Positions 1 to 9,859 of a DNA stretch of 64,000 bases are shown here, in pieces. The translations under genes and the position numbers were made by a program. The DNA is from Trileptium ribeirensis (lineage: Eukaryota > Nematoda > Enoplea > Enoplida > Thoracostomopsidae). The stretch spans positions 1-64,000 of the forward strand of contig JASANE010028122.1 of assembly GCA_030248225.1 (NCBI GenBank), read 5' to 3'. Under the pieces are notes generated by a model. It was not told where the DNA came from. It saw nothing but the letters and a program-made list of their open reading frames with translations, and did no database searches. Numbering within the stretch: the stretch's first letter is position 1; every line of letters starts with the position of its first letter.

Positions 1-600
1 AGGGATAATGTATGAGACAAATAATGAAGTCAACATGGTTGAAAATCAAATTTGATTACTTTGACACTGTATAAACACATAGTATAGAAGTTGTTAGCTA
101 TGTAACCTAGCTTAATCTAAATAGAATAAATGAAATCAGTATAGTTGAAAACCTATAGTTATGGATTTTGGTACCTTTGCTACTATTAGTTGAAAAGTTA
201 TTAAATATAACGTTTAAATTATTAGCTAAGTAATCTAAACTTATTAGCTATATAACCTACGTTTACGTAATTAGTAAAACTGAAATCAGCGTATTATAAA
301 ACCTATAGTTATGAATTTTGGTACCTTTGCTACCATTAGTTAAAAAGTTATATATTACTTATTATTAGCTATGTAACTATAAATTTAGCTATGTACCCTA
401 GCTAAATTTAAATATAAAAACTGAAATAAGCATGGTTGAAAACTTATTGTTATGAATTTCGGTACCTTTACTACTTTAGTTAATTAGCTATGTAACTATA
501 TATTTTTAGTTATTGAACCTAGGTTAATGTAAGGTTAAAGACACAAGCAGAATAATAGAAAACCTGTACCTTTGAATTTTGTTCCTTTCAGTGCAACTGA
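1..600. repeat. Diverged tandem repeat, unit about 120-150 bp
   Basis: A block built around 'AAAACCTATAGTTATG', 'ATTTTGGTACCTTTGCTAC' and 'TTAGCTATGTAAC' recurs near 146-203, 297-352, 437-487 and 558-592, with a weaker match at the window start. Spacing shrinks from about 150 to about 120 bp. The DNA is AT-rich and shows no reading frame. It looks like an old minisatellite. Confidence 0.6.
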
Positions 601-2004
601 ACAATTCTATAGCCGTAACCTTTACAGTATATTAGATATATAACCCATTGTAATTGTAAATGTTCTTTTAATCTGATTAAATAATTGACTGTAGATACAA
701 CGCATGCAACTATATACCCACATATACACAACAAACCCTTATACAATATACCCCAATATACATCATGTACCCCACACATATTAATTATATACTGCATACA
801 GCACCACAACCGATTCATTGATTCATTATACGCTGGGTGTTAGACTATGCAGGTATAATGATTACCAAAACAGTGTTATAATTTAAATATATTAAGTTTG
901 TATTTATAAACTATTAGAGATACCTTAATTTTTAAATATTTAATAAGCAAACTTGCAGGATCACTAATAATTTATACAGAAAAACAGAAAGTCATTTACA
1001 ACAAAAACTATTTACCATAAGCGTGGTGTATCTAAACCTAGACTTATGTGGAATAATCATACTGCACTAATAACTGATAATGACATCATAATATAAATCA
1101 CCGTCAGCCTATAGTTCGAATATAGCTAGTAAATGAGCATGATACCGCATACTCGATAAAATATGCTATTCCAAATGACACATAGTTGTTCTGTGGAGCT
1201 AGTGTAACATATGGTATAGAACTAAAATGATATCATCATGAATGCTGACTAGTTAAAAAATTAATAATAAAGCATAGTATTATATATAATAATGGTTTCC
1301 AGCATGTATATTTGATAAGCAAGGTTCGGAAAGTATTATATACATCATTTTTATCTGTTTATCGTTTCTGGAAGCTTTGATCTGCAACGCCGCCATATTG
1401 AGGTGCAAAACACATGTTTCTTTAATGTTTAACACATGTGTGGGGTATGTATACCCCCACCACCATGTGGGGGGGGGGGTAAAACCCCGGTTTTCTATCT
1501 ACTAATATTTAGCAAAGTTAAGGACTACATTTAGCATAGTTTTGCTAGAAAAATAGCATTATATTGGTAAATATTGAGCATAAACATTATTGGAGTGTTC
1601 ATACGTACATGCAGCGTTATCGAAACGGTATGCATCAATTTTGATTAAGGTTAAGTAGAAGGTGCAGTTATGTTTTGTCGTTTTAATTATTTGCGAAAAG
1701 ACAGCACTACAAAAACAGCTCAAATTTGTTACAGCGAAATTTATTCACCTGTTGTACAATGATTACCGGATTATTTCACCAATCGTTTTTAGTATTGCTC
1801 AGTTATATAGAACTAGCATACTTGCTTGATCTTTACGTTGAATAGTGCGTGGTCCATACACTAAATGGTTTCCAAGAGCCGATGAAGATCTATTCTGCTG
1901 AAGAGTGACACTATTCCCCGTTTCATTGTTTTTGTCCGCTGTACGTCGCGGTCGTCTTCCCCAATGTCTCTTCAGGTTTATAGCCCACCAAGTGGGCCAT
2001 CAAC
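601..2004. other. No gene seen
   Basis: AT-rich sequence without a credible reading frame on either strand. The only local oddity is a run of 11 G at 1469-1479, preceded by a GTATACCCCCAC segment with which it could pair. Nothing else here can be supported. Confidence 0.6.
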
Positions 2005-2375
2005 ATGTCTACCCCTCCCATGTTCTTAGGCCACGACTTCTATAATGCGATCCAGGTTCTGGAACTATTTACTTATACCCCATTTATGTTCATGGACTAC
2101 CGAATTCCGGCCATCATGATCATGGATCATTTTTTTCACATCCCCGGCCTGTGTTCATGGACCACTTTATTTTTTAAAAATTTTAGAAAAATGAAAAAGT
2201 GGTCTATGAACATGTGGTCAAAAATTGGTCTAAGAACCTTGAGGTCTGAAAAATGGTCTATCAATCTAGGAACCTAAAAAAGTGGTCCATGAACATGGTG
2301 AGGTTACGAATAGTACTCCATGAACATACGATTTAATTTAGTATGTCCATAAATAAGTCTGGGGTATGAAGATTA
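2005..2375. repeat. Repeat with 'CCATGAACAT' motifs and a 17-bp inverted repeat
   Basis: The motif CCATGAACAT or its complement occurs many times between about 2085 and 2335, and again at 2823. The arms 2152-2168 (TGTTCATGGACCACTTT) and 2196-2212 are inverted copies with one mismatch around a 27-bp T/A-rich loop. A 90-codon open frame spans it (2005-2277) but is made of repeat, so I do not call it a gene. Confidence 0.5.
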
Positions 2376-2808
2376 GTGGCGGTTTTCATTTAGCCCCCAG
2401 CCGACTAGTCAATTTTGAATATACAGCGAAAATTTTGGCACCAGTCGGATCGGCTCGATGACCTGATTCAGTAAAAGTCTCTTAGCCTTTTTTATGACAT
2501 TTTTTCCTATTTTTGTAGTTCCCAATGGCTTAGAATTTCACATAAATGGTATATATTATATATACAACTCCTTAATCAATGAACCGATTCAGCACATTTA
2601 GGTATCATTAAATTATAAATTTAACTTTGATTAAATTTATACATTTGACGAGAAACTTGGGTACCATTGGGAATTAAAAAGTGCAAAAAATGTCTGAAAA
2701 AATATTTTCTGAACCAGCTCATATAGCTGAGTCGAATGTTACTAAAATTATCGATGTATCTCCAAAATTAACGAGATTCGGCCTGGGGTCTAAATGAAAC
2801 AACCCGAT
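2376..2808. mobile_element. Foldback (long inverted repeat) element
   Basis: The left arm (about 2376-2545) and right arm (about 2645-2808) are diverged inverted copies. The left side reads TTTCATTTAGCCCCCAGCCGA and the complement of the right side reads TTTCATTTAGACCCCAGGCCGA; deeper in, TTCCCAATGG pairs with CCATTGGGAA. About 100 bp of AT-rich loop separates the arms. There is no coding capacity and no clear target duplication, so this is a non-autonomous foldback/MITE-like element of unknown family. Confidence 0.6.
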
Positions 2809-3642
2809 GATGGTCCCGTAGTCCATGAACATTAGTGGTGTATAGGCTGGTTGTTTTTGAACCGACGGAGGGTCTCGAAACCGTGCTTAGCAAGGATGGG
2901 TTAGTCATTTTTATGCCCACGTGTGGGTCATTAGCTAGAGGGGGTACGGGCGTAAAAGACCGCGGCGTGTCGCGGTCGACCGAAGGACCGTTGGCTTAAG
3001 GCGTAGAGATGGCCTCGCGCGGATTGGGGATGGCTAATTTTCACACTCAATTTTTCCCGATTTTGCTCAAATTTTCTTCCTAATTTCTCCTATTTTTATC
3101 CGATTTTACCCCAGTTTTAGCTAATTTTCACCCTATTGCCACTTTTTGCTAAAATTTAGTTTTCCGAATGCCTTCGGCGCGCTGCGTGGGTTAGTTTGGT
3201 ATGGGGCTAACTCCGTAACACCTTGTTGACACCTGTCCAATACGTACTGGAATAAGTAAAAAATCCGCAATACTTCCTGCGATTTACTTTGGCGTCAATC
3301 GATAGAAAATTACCACTGGGTTTTGATATCTGTGTTTGTCTGTTACAAAATTCTATTGAAGATTAAATTTTGATGCCAGAAGTGATCCGCTGTTTTATAG
3401 ATTCAGGTTTGTACCACAAGTTAAGTCACATTAATGGTATGTGGCATTTGTTTATAATATGTATTTATATCGTTATGATTAAATGTTTCGACCTTTATTA
3501 TATTGAGTAGAGGGTTACCTAAACCTAAGCGTGGTCGTCGGGTACCCGATCGCTACCCGAGTACTCGATACTCTTAACATTGGCTCAAGTCAAATTTAAA
3601 TGGGTGACGTTATATCGTTAAAAACGGACAGAGTGCGGGGAT
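2809..3642. other. No gene seen
   Basis: No open frame of note. 3030-3170 has low-complexity TTTT/CCC-rich sequence with repeated 'ATTTTxxCCxATTTT' phrases. Nothing else supportable. Confidence 0.5.
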
Positions 3643-4155
3643 TTATGCGGCGTTCACGTTATAATATCCCCAACGTTTGGAACCTCCGTACCCCTCACAG
3701 TGTCAGACACACTGTTGATAACAGGGTGTCTTAGACACCCCCATGTTTTTAATAATTTTTTTCAACGGTAGCTAGTTACGCGTGTTACCACTTGCCGACA
3801 GTGTCAGGCACACCGTGTCTTCTGGCAGTTTTATTGACAGTGTTCGGAATTATTTGAGCAATGTTCATATGGGCTAGATACAAATATCGAGAATTTAGGA
3901 AAAACTCCACAGGACAGTTTAATAAACCGCATTAGCTACAGACGGTGTCCGTTATAGTTAATCCGCGCCAAATTGGTAGCTAAGAGTGTGTACGACACTG
4001 TCTAGAAAAAATTTAGTAGCTAAGGGTGTGTCGTACACCCTCGGCATTTGATTTACAGTATGGGTATCACCCTAACTGTCTATACGGTAGGGTCGCTACT
4101 ACAGGGGGTCAAAAGTTCCAAACAGCGGGGACATTATAACGTGAACGCCGCATTA
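3643..4155. mobile_element. MITE with TTA target duplication, PIF/Harbinger-like
   Basis: The element at 3646-4152 begins TGCGGCGTTCACGTTATAAT and ends with the inverted complement of the same sequence; the match runs on through TCCCC and GTTTGGAAC, about 36 bp in all. It is flanked by TTA at 3643-3645 and 4153-4155. A 3-bp TTA/TWA duplication is typical of PIF/Harbinger transposons, so that superfamily is likely. The 507-bp body has no ORF but holds several small hairpins built on GTGTC/GACAC pairs, for example near 3697, 3724, 3800, 3985 and 4026. Confidence 0.65.
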
Positions 4156-5169
4156 GGCTTAGTATAAATATAATGGAAAGCATAGAATACATATTACTTT
4201 TATGCCTCTCAGTATCTTCTACTTTAAAATACCTTCCACCTTTACATACCTTCGCCTTTAAAATAGGAAGGTACCTCTAAATCTGTTAATAAGGCATGTA
4301 ATTTGCGGTGTGAGTTTAATGAAATTGTGTTCTTCGGACTGCTGTACAATTTTGCGTGATGACATATACGTGGTGGTCAAGCACAAGATGTGAAGAACCA
4401 CCCAAGGTGAAATACCGAATTGTGGAGCTGTCGAAAAGCGTCGTTTACTTCGATACGAAAATAGATTGAAAGTTTGTTTGTTGTACAATGAAACTGCTAA
4501 AGTGACGAGTCCTACACGTAGATTATTGCAAGGCTACGATATTTTGTCCTCGACGACTGTCGGCATTGAAGTCTGTATAATATTGATAGATTTGAGTCTA
4601 ATTTTGACTGAAATTGAGTCTGTTTGAACTAAAGTTTAGGGTTAAAAAAGACCGCGTCAACGCTAAAAAAATCGGCAATGTTTTTGCAGGGTAGGCAATT
4701 GTATATATGTATCAGAAAGCTCCATGATGACGTTCAAATTAGATGCACAAATCTGCATGCACGGCTACTAGGTTGCGATTGTTTGGAGCTAAAAGGATTT
4801 GTTTCCTTCCGTAAAATACTGTGTGGTGGCTGAGGAATACGGTGCGAAGAACCAACCAAGGTCAAATGATTGGCCTAGATTGAGGTATGCCGCCATATGC
4901 TAAGAAGTGTTTGGAAGAAAGCTTAAAGTTGCTATTACATAAATGTACTGATTGCCAGCGGTTTGGTAGCTACTTTTTCACGATAAATATGTACAAGCTC
5001 GATGTAAGATGGACTTATTTCCTCGTGCAAACATTTGAATGGCAGTTTTTCACTGTAAAAATTCATAGCTAAGTATGGTTTTCCAAGAAAAATAGGCCGA
5101 ACGGTCCTAAACCGGTTTTAGATACCTCGCATGTCATGTTCCTTTAATGCATTTTTCAATTTCCACTGG
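4156..5169. other. Gene-poor stretch, short open frames only
   Basis: There are short open frames, such as 61 codons on the plus strand at 4887-5072 and 76 codons on the minus strand at 4258-4488. None has a recognisable domain and I see no splice pattern joining them. I cannot assign a function. Confidence 0.4.
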
Positions 5170-5172
5170 TAA

Positions 5173-5349
5173 AGACACCATCTCCATGCCAATTGTATGC
5201 CAGAATTTTGTAAAACTTATCGTGACTACGGTCACTCGGGCGATTCATGTGCAAAATTTCCTAGCCTACATGAAGTGGCGGAGAAGGAGAAGATGGTGCA
5301 GTCTATGTGTAGTGTTATTATATTGGATACTTTTTGCTCGGATTAATAA
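5173..5349 (+). pseudogene. Possible decayed zinc-knuckle coding fragment
   Basis: The frame open from 5173, after a TAA at 5170-5172, reads through a C-x2-Y-x4-H-x4-C pattern at 5209-5250. This is the CCHC zinc-knuckle spacing with the second cysteine replaced by tyrosine. It then continues into a charged segment and stops at about 5347. Such knuckles occur in retroelement Gag and non-LTR ORF1 proteins and in host RNA-binding proteins. Immediately after it, a 31-bp phrase (GGATTAATAAATATTCACAA) is duplicated in tandem at about 5337-5398. I could not link it to any neighbouring domain, so it is at best a remnant. Confidence 0.25.
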
Positions 5350-5791
5350 ATATTCACAAAAGTATTGCTCGTATTAATAAATATCCACAAAAGTATTACG
5401 AAAAACTACACGAGTACGTGAGGAAGTTAATAAAATCTGGCGATGACTGTAATGTAACGACTGAAGCCCTAGAATTAAAGATAAATTGTCCACTAAGACC
5501 GCGGATTTTGAAGACTACCGTGACTTTTGCGGGTGCATGGCGGCTATGCGGGAAAGCTGTTTTCCGTTCGGAATTGTGGGCGAAGTCACCAAGAATTGCT
5601 TTTTCTGAAGCATCTCCATAGGTTGTTCAACTTATTTATTTGTGAATCGCTAATCAACGCATGGGGCGAAAAGTTTATTTCGGTCGCGGCTTTTGTAGGT
5701 TTCTGTAAAGCCGGAACTAAATGGGAGTATCGACCTGGCAGTTATGACTTCCACGGCACTATAGTGATGTTGGAATCACTCCTTGATACGT

Positions 5792-6125
5792 GAGTACACT
5801 TTAGGTGCGTAAACCGGGGCTGTTCTTTTGTCAAGTCAGTTCACGATCGTAAACGCGATAAACGCGGACAAAACGCTGTTTCCGTTATGTATATACGCGT
5901 ACACGATTTGCGGTGCAGCATCGTGTAAGCGCTGTTCGCGGTTGTTTTGCGATTCAACATCGCATTTGGCTGACCGCGTACAAATAAAAACACAATTAAC
6001 AATCACGTTTTTTATCGTATGCTATACATAATACACAAACAGATCGCAAACATAGCTATCTGGTTCAGGTTGGCTATCTGGTTGATGAACGCAAACAATC
6101 GCGAAAAACAGGTAAATGTGTCAAA
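5792..6125. mobile_element. MITE copy A, right end missing
   Basis: It begins with GAGTACACTTTAGGTGCGTA, nearly the same as the terminal repeats of the element at 48824-49195, and shares internal sequence with it, including CTTTTGTCAAGTCAGTTCAC at about 5826. Similarity fades after about 6100, and the closing terminal repeat is not found. Open frames across it (5828-6031, 6019-6255) are not conserved in the other copy and are not genes. Confidence 0.6.
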
Positions 6126-6169
6126 TGCGGGAGTCAAGATTTTGTTGCTCGATCATCAAGCGGCTTTTG

Positions 6170-6710
6170 CTACGGTTAAATGCAAATTTATTTTCAGATC
6201 GTTAGAGAAAATGAAATTTGGTATTAATTTTCTGAAGAATTTGAAATGTATGTGAGGGGGGAAGATTTCTAGCTAAATCTTTCCCCTCACAATATACTCG
6301 TTCGACCGTTCTTGTGAACACCCATGTGTCTAGCCTTTTGTACATCTGAGGGGTCAGGCAGGATTGTCTACTGACTCATGTAATATATGTGATACGTTTG
6401 GAAGTGATTGGTCACTTTATAAGTACTCAAATTTTGTCAGGAGTGCCGCAGGACGATTCTGGAGCAAAAATTTGTTTTCAAATTGTTGGAGAAACTATAA
6501 TTTGAAATGAATTTTTCTGAAGCGTTTGAAGTGTATATATGCCAAAATATACTCGCTCGGAAGTTTTTGTAAACGACTGTGGGTCCAGCCCTGAGGGATT
6601 AGGCAGAGTTGTTCACTGTCACCTTTAATATATATGATAACTTCGGAATTCGTTGGTAGCTTTATAAGAACTACACACCCGAATATTCACAGCGATACCA
6701 CTGTGCTGTT
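6170..6710. repeat. Diverged tandem duplication, about 290-bp units
   Basis: Unit 1 (about 6180-6455) and unit 2 (about 6465-6700) share TTTTCAgATcGTTaGAGAAA, then AATATACTCG, GGGxxAGGCAG, and a tail ending TTTATAAG. Unit 1 alone carries a 41-bp hairpin at 6251-6291 where unit 2 continues without it. No gene is evident. Confidence 0.5.
6251..6291. repeat. 41-bp stem-loop
   Basis: Arm TGTGAGGGGGGAAGATTT (6251-6268) faces AAATCTTTCCCCTCACA (6275-6291) across a 6-base loop. The stem has about 16 pairs with one bulged base and one mismatch. It sits only in the first of two diverged tandem units. Confidence 0.6.
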
Positions 6711-9407
6711 AAAATACGCGAATAGCAAGTTTATTAACGATACAAGCATTTTAATTACAAAATAGAACGAAATAAAAATACTGTGCTTGAAATTCTTGAG
6801 TGGTATAAAATGGTATCAGTTTCAGTTACAAGTTTCAAACGAGCAGAACAATTACGGTGTCTTGGAAGTTTTAGAAATAGTATTATCCCTGGACAATTTC
6901 GTGGTTTTGTAGTAAAAACATAAAACTTCGTAGTGTTTGGGTAGTGAAAATGGTTTTGAAAACCAAGAAAATTGATCATTCAGGAAGAAGAAACCTATCA
7001 AGCGGTATTTCTATCCAAAGAGCTAAAAAGGTTATGCGCAGAATTACATGGCATCCATCAAAGACAAATGTTAAGCAAACAATTCAGTAAGATCTTGTCA
7101 ACGCTCAACTTCGTTTTTGATTTGGATATCAGGGCAGAGGTAAACCGTCTTATAATGCTCTACACACTATCTATATTATATGTTTTCTTTCAAAAAATGT
7201 TAAGTTCGTGAAGATGCCTCTTCTGATTCAAGAAGTGAATGGTTATCAAAATCACAAACTAGTACTAGCTTTAGTGCCAGAATTTTATAAATTATATACT
7301 TATTCAGTATTAGAATCCGGCTTCAGGTGTGGAGATTTGGATCTTTGGGAAAAAGGTCCTTGTCTATCTTGAAGCTAAAACAGGTATACGGTTTATGGAC
7401 GCAATACAAATATGGCAATATGATCACGCAATATCAGTGTTGAGCAGAACAGTTATAGGTGTCAGTTGTTCCTTTGTAAAAACATCGTGGCATTGGGTAA
7501 GACCTAATTGCGTTGAAGATTATATTATAGCATTGTATAAACATTTTGAGAAAATTTTACGTCACGCACATCCCGTGGGTATCTGCCTACAAACTCTTCT
7601 GGGAAATCCCTTGCTGATTTCAAAAATAACGTATTTTCCGAGTTTATAGCATATAACGCCCAACGGTAGTTTGGAATTATCATGGCAGAAACGCTTTCTA
7701 ACTATCGAGATTATAATACTAATTGTACTAATATCGCTCAATATGCACTATGTTGAGAAATACCATTTTATTTAAACAGCAAAACCATGAATTACGGCGA
7801 AACTACTTAAACACTCGATAATCGATTACGTTGAAATACAAGCAATGCCAAAGAAATGTAGAACAGTGGTCAGAGCGGTACAAAAATATCTAAGCCTAAT
7901 CGTAGGGTACACAAAGTCACATATTCAGAGCTACATCAGGTCAGGTTGTCTGAACTTTTAACAATGCGTATATATGCGCCAAATTGTAAATACTCAATGC
8001 TGGGTATATCAGTAGCGAAACGGGTTTATTGTAGGCTGCACCTAGATATACGCACTGCTTCATGTAAATCAGACCACTACTCGTTTGTCATGGACAACTG
8101 TTCTAAGACCTAATGACTATATTTGTAACATGGGATTTTCTGGTTTTGCATTAACATCAAGCATGGCCATGTTAGCTGTGTTACAGAATTCGCACAATTC
8201 TCGCTGCACAGCAAACTAAAAAATCTATTCAAAACAGAAATGAAAATTTGATGTAGTTCCTACCAAAAGATGAATGAAAATGTGTACGAGAATTAGCTAT
8301 CCTATTTTATAAAGTTCATTACAGCCGTACCAACCAAGAATAATCATGTAAAGTTTATAGATGTCGTTGATTTGTTATTTAGTATTTATCATTACATGCT
8401 CAGTTATAAAATTGTATATTGCTCAAACTTCGAAACTGGAACCGAAGTTCAAACACCAGACGTCTTGTTTGCACGAAAGTACCACCTTGGGTCCCCTTAG
8501 GAACTAGTTGTGGTTACTTTCTACAGAATCTCCACAAAGGTGACAAAAATCGGAGGAACCAGGCACTCTGAGAACAGTAACCGAGGGTACATCACTTGCC
8601 AACATGACAACGATGCATGCGTGTTCTGGGTTGGGGTAATTCTGCAACATGATGTTTCACAATTAGCCGTAAATAATTTAAACGACAACAAGGTGGCGAC
8701 AACTTCTTGTGCGTATACAGCCCGCAATGAGTCCAAAATTCAGCGTATTTATATCAGATCGAAAACAGGATTTTGAGTTGTTCACAGAATTATTCTTATG
8801 AGGTAAAGTTCCCCAATCAAAACATAAAATATAATATCAATTTACTATTTACACAGAGGCAGCGATAGTTGAAACAAATATATTTTTATTGTAAAATTCT
8901 AACGGCGGAGTCCGTAAACTAGCTTCGTTCGTTGAATACGATTCAGAATCGATTATTATACTTTTTTTACAACAAGGTTCCTTTGAGATATCGGAGATCC
9001 ATAACAATGACCTAAATACAAAGATACATTAGTTGTTGTTGATTATAATAAAAACAAAATTATCTAGCAACTATATACTGCTAAACAATGTTGTTCAATA
9101 TCCAAATGTCCTTACGCTGTCTATTGTATACTAAGTGCCTAGGTTGTCAAATTCCCAACTACCGTAAAAGTTATTGAACTTTAATGATGATTGACGTAAA
9201 AGTTATTGAACTTTAATGATGATTGACAACAAAACAAAACCGGAAACTAGTATCTCCATGCCTAGGTATGTAATAATTTACATAACTATTATACTAGTCG
9301 CCACAAGATTATAGTGAAGAGACAAGCAGAAATTTGTTTGCACCGCGAGCGTCGCGAAGTTCAACGTGGACAAAATCAAAAGTAGTAAAAGGCACAACTA
9401 GGTGACC
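6711..9407. other. Flank of the giant element; unassigned open frames
   Basis: On the plus strand, frames of 79 codons (6972-7211), about 55 codons (about 7207-7372) and 106 codons (7329-7649) follow one another in different frames, and an 88-codon frame lies at 8510-8776. Composition between 6970 and 7650 is somewhat protein-like, but I recognise no domain and see no clear intron borders. They may be scraps of one decayed gene or chance frames. A 32-bp unit is duplicated exactly at 9163-9194 and 9195-9226. The rest is AT-rich with nothing I can support. Confidence 0.35.
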
Positions 9408-9411
9408 ATAT
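9408..9411. repeat. Target site duplication, left (ATAT)
   Basis: ATAT directly precedes the LTR start TGTAAT at 9412 and recurs at 45473-45476 directly after the other LTR end GTTACA. Ty3/gypsy-type integrases usually make 4-6 bp duplications. Confidence 0.85.
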
Positions 9412-9434
9412 TGTAATATCGACGTGACGCTGCT

Positions 9435-9461
9435 GCATTACGCACTTCCCAGACGTAATGC
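9435..9461 (-). promoter_or_regulatory. Conserved hairpin near the LTR's U5 end
   Basis: GCATTACG and CGTAATGC flank 11 bases. The hairpin is present in all four LTR copies (37976-38002, 51073-51100, 61331-61357). In the fourth copy one pair changes on both sides (A-T to G-C), with one new mismatch elsewhere. Its role is unknown; an RNA element in the transcript is possible. Confidence 0.5.
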
Positions 9462-9824
9462 CCATACGACCCCGGCTATCGTGACTTCAAGGGCGGACCT
9501 GATGGGTTCAAATTGCTCGAATTTTCTTTCCCACGCGAGTCAGGCCCAAGAAATGACGGAGCTTAGCAAGCCGCATGAGTGCTTCACAGGATGTGTTCTG
9601 ATCCTGCCGGACGGGTTGCGCACGTAGTCTACGAGGTACTACCTTTGAGGTCCCCAGGGAGGTTGGCTCCCTCACCTGCTCAAAGGCCAAAGAGACCAAA
9701 CCGCTATTCCCTGTCCACGTTCGACCCGGAAAGCGTCAAATTTTGAGTGTTTAAGTTTGGTCGAAAACCGGTTCCCACTTTGTCGAAACGACTACTTTGT
9801 TTTATTTAGCCAGAGGCCCCCACT

Positions 9825-9859
9825 AGGGTCCGACAAATCCCTAGACGTTTAACGTCGGA
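9825..9859 (-). promoter_or_regulatory. Conserved palindromic block in LTR
   Basis: TCCGAC ... GACGTT-T-AACGTC ... with GTCGGA forms overlapping inverted repeats. The 35-bp block is essentially unchanged in all four LTR copies, though surrounding sequence differs, which suggests constraint. Function unknown. Confidence 0.5.

Noticed and set aside
2005..2277. 90-codon open frame
   Set aside because: It is composed of repeated GTTCATGGAC/CCATGAACAT motifs and an inverted repeat rather than a coding pattern.
5527..5793. Protein-like frame ending in KWEYRPGSYDFHG
   Set aside because: It reads well for a few residues, but no family is recognised, and adjacent frames offer equally plausible short pieces.
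9500..9530. GGTTCAAAT sequence resembling a tRNA T-loop in the LTR
   Set aside because: No cloverleaf could be drawn around it; a single T-loop-like string is common by chance.
9424..9627. Open frame conserved at the start of several LTR copies (also 37965, 61320)
   Set aside because: The LTRs are copies of each other, so similarity is expected. The frame is broken in the solo LTR, and it lies on the strand opposite to element transcription.
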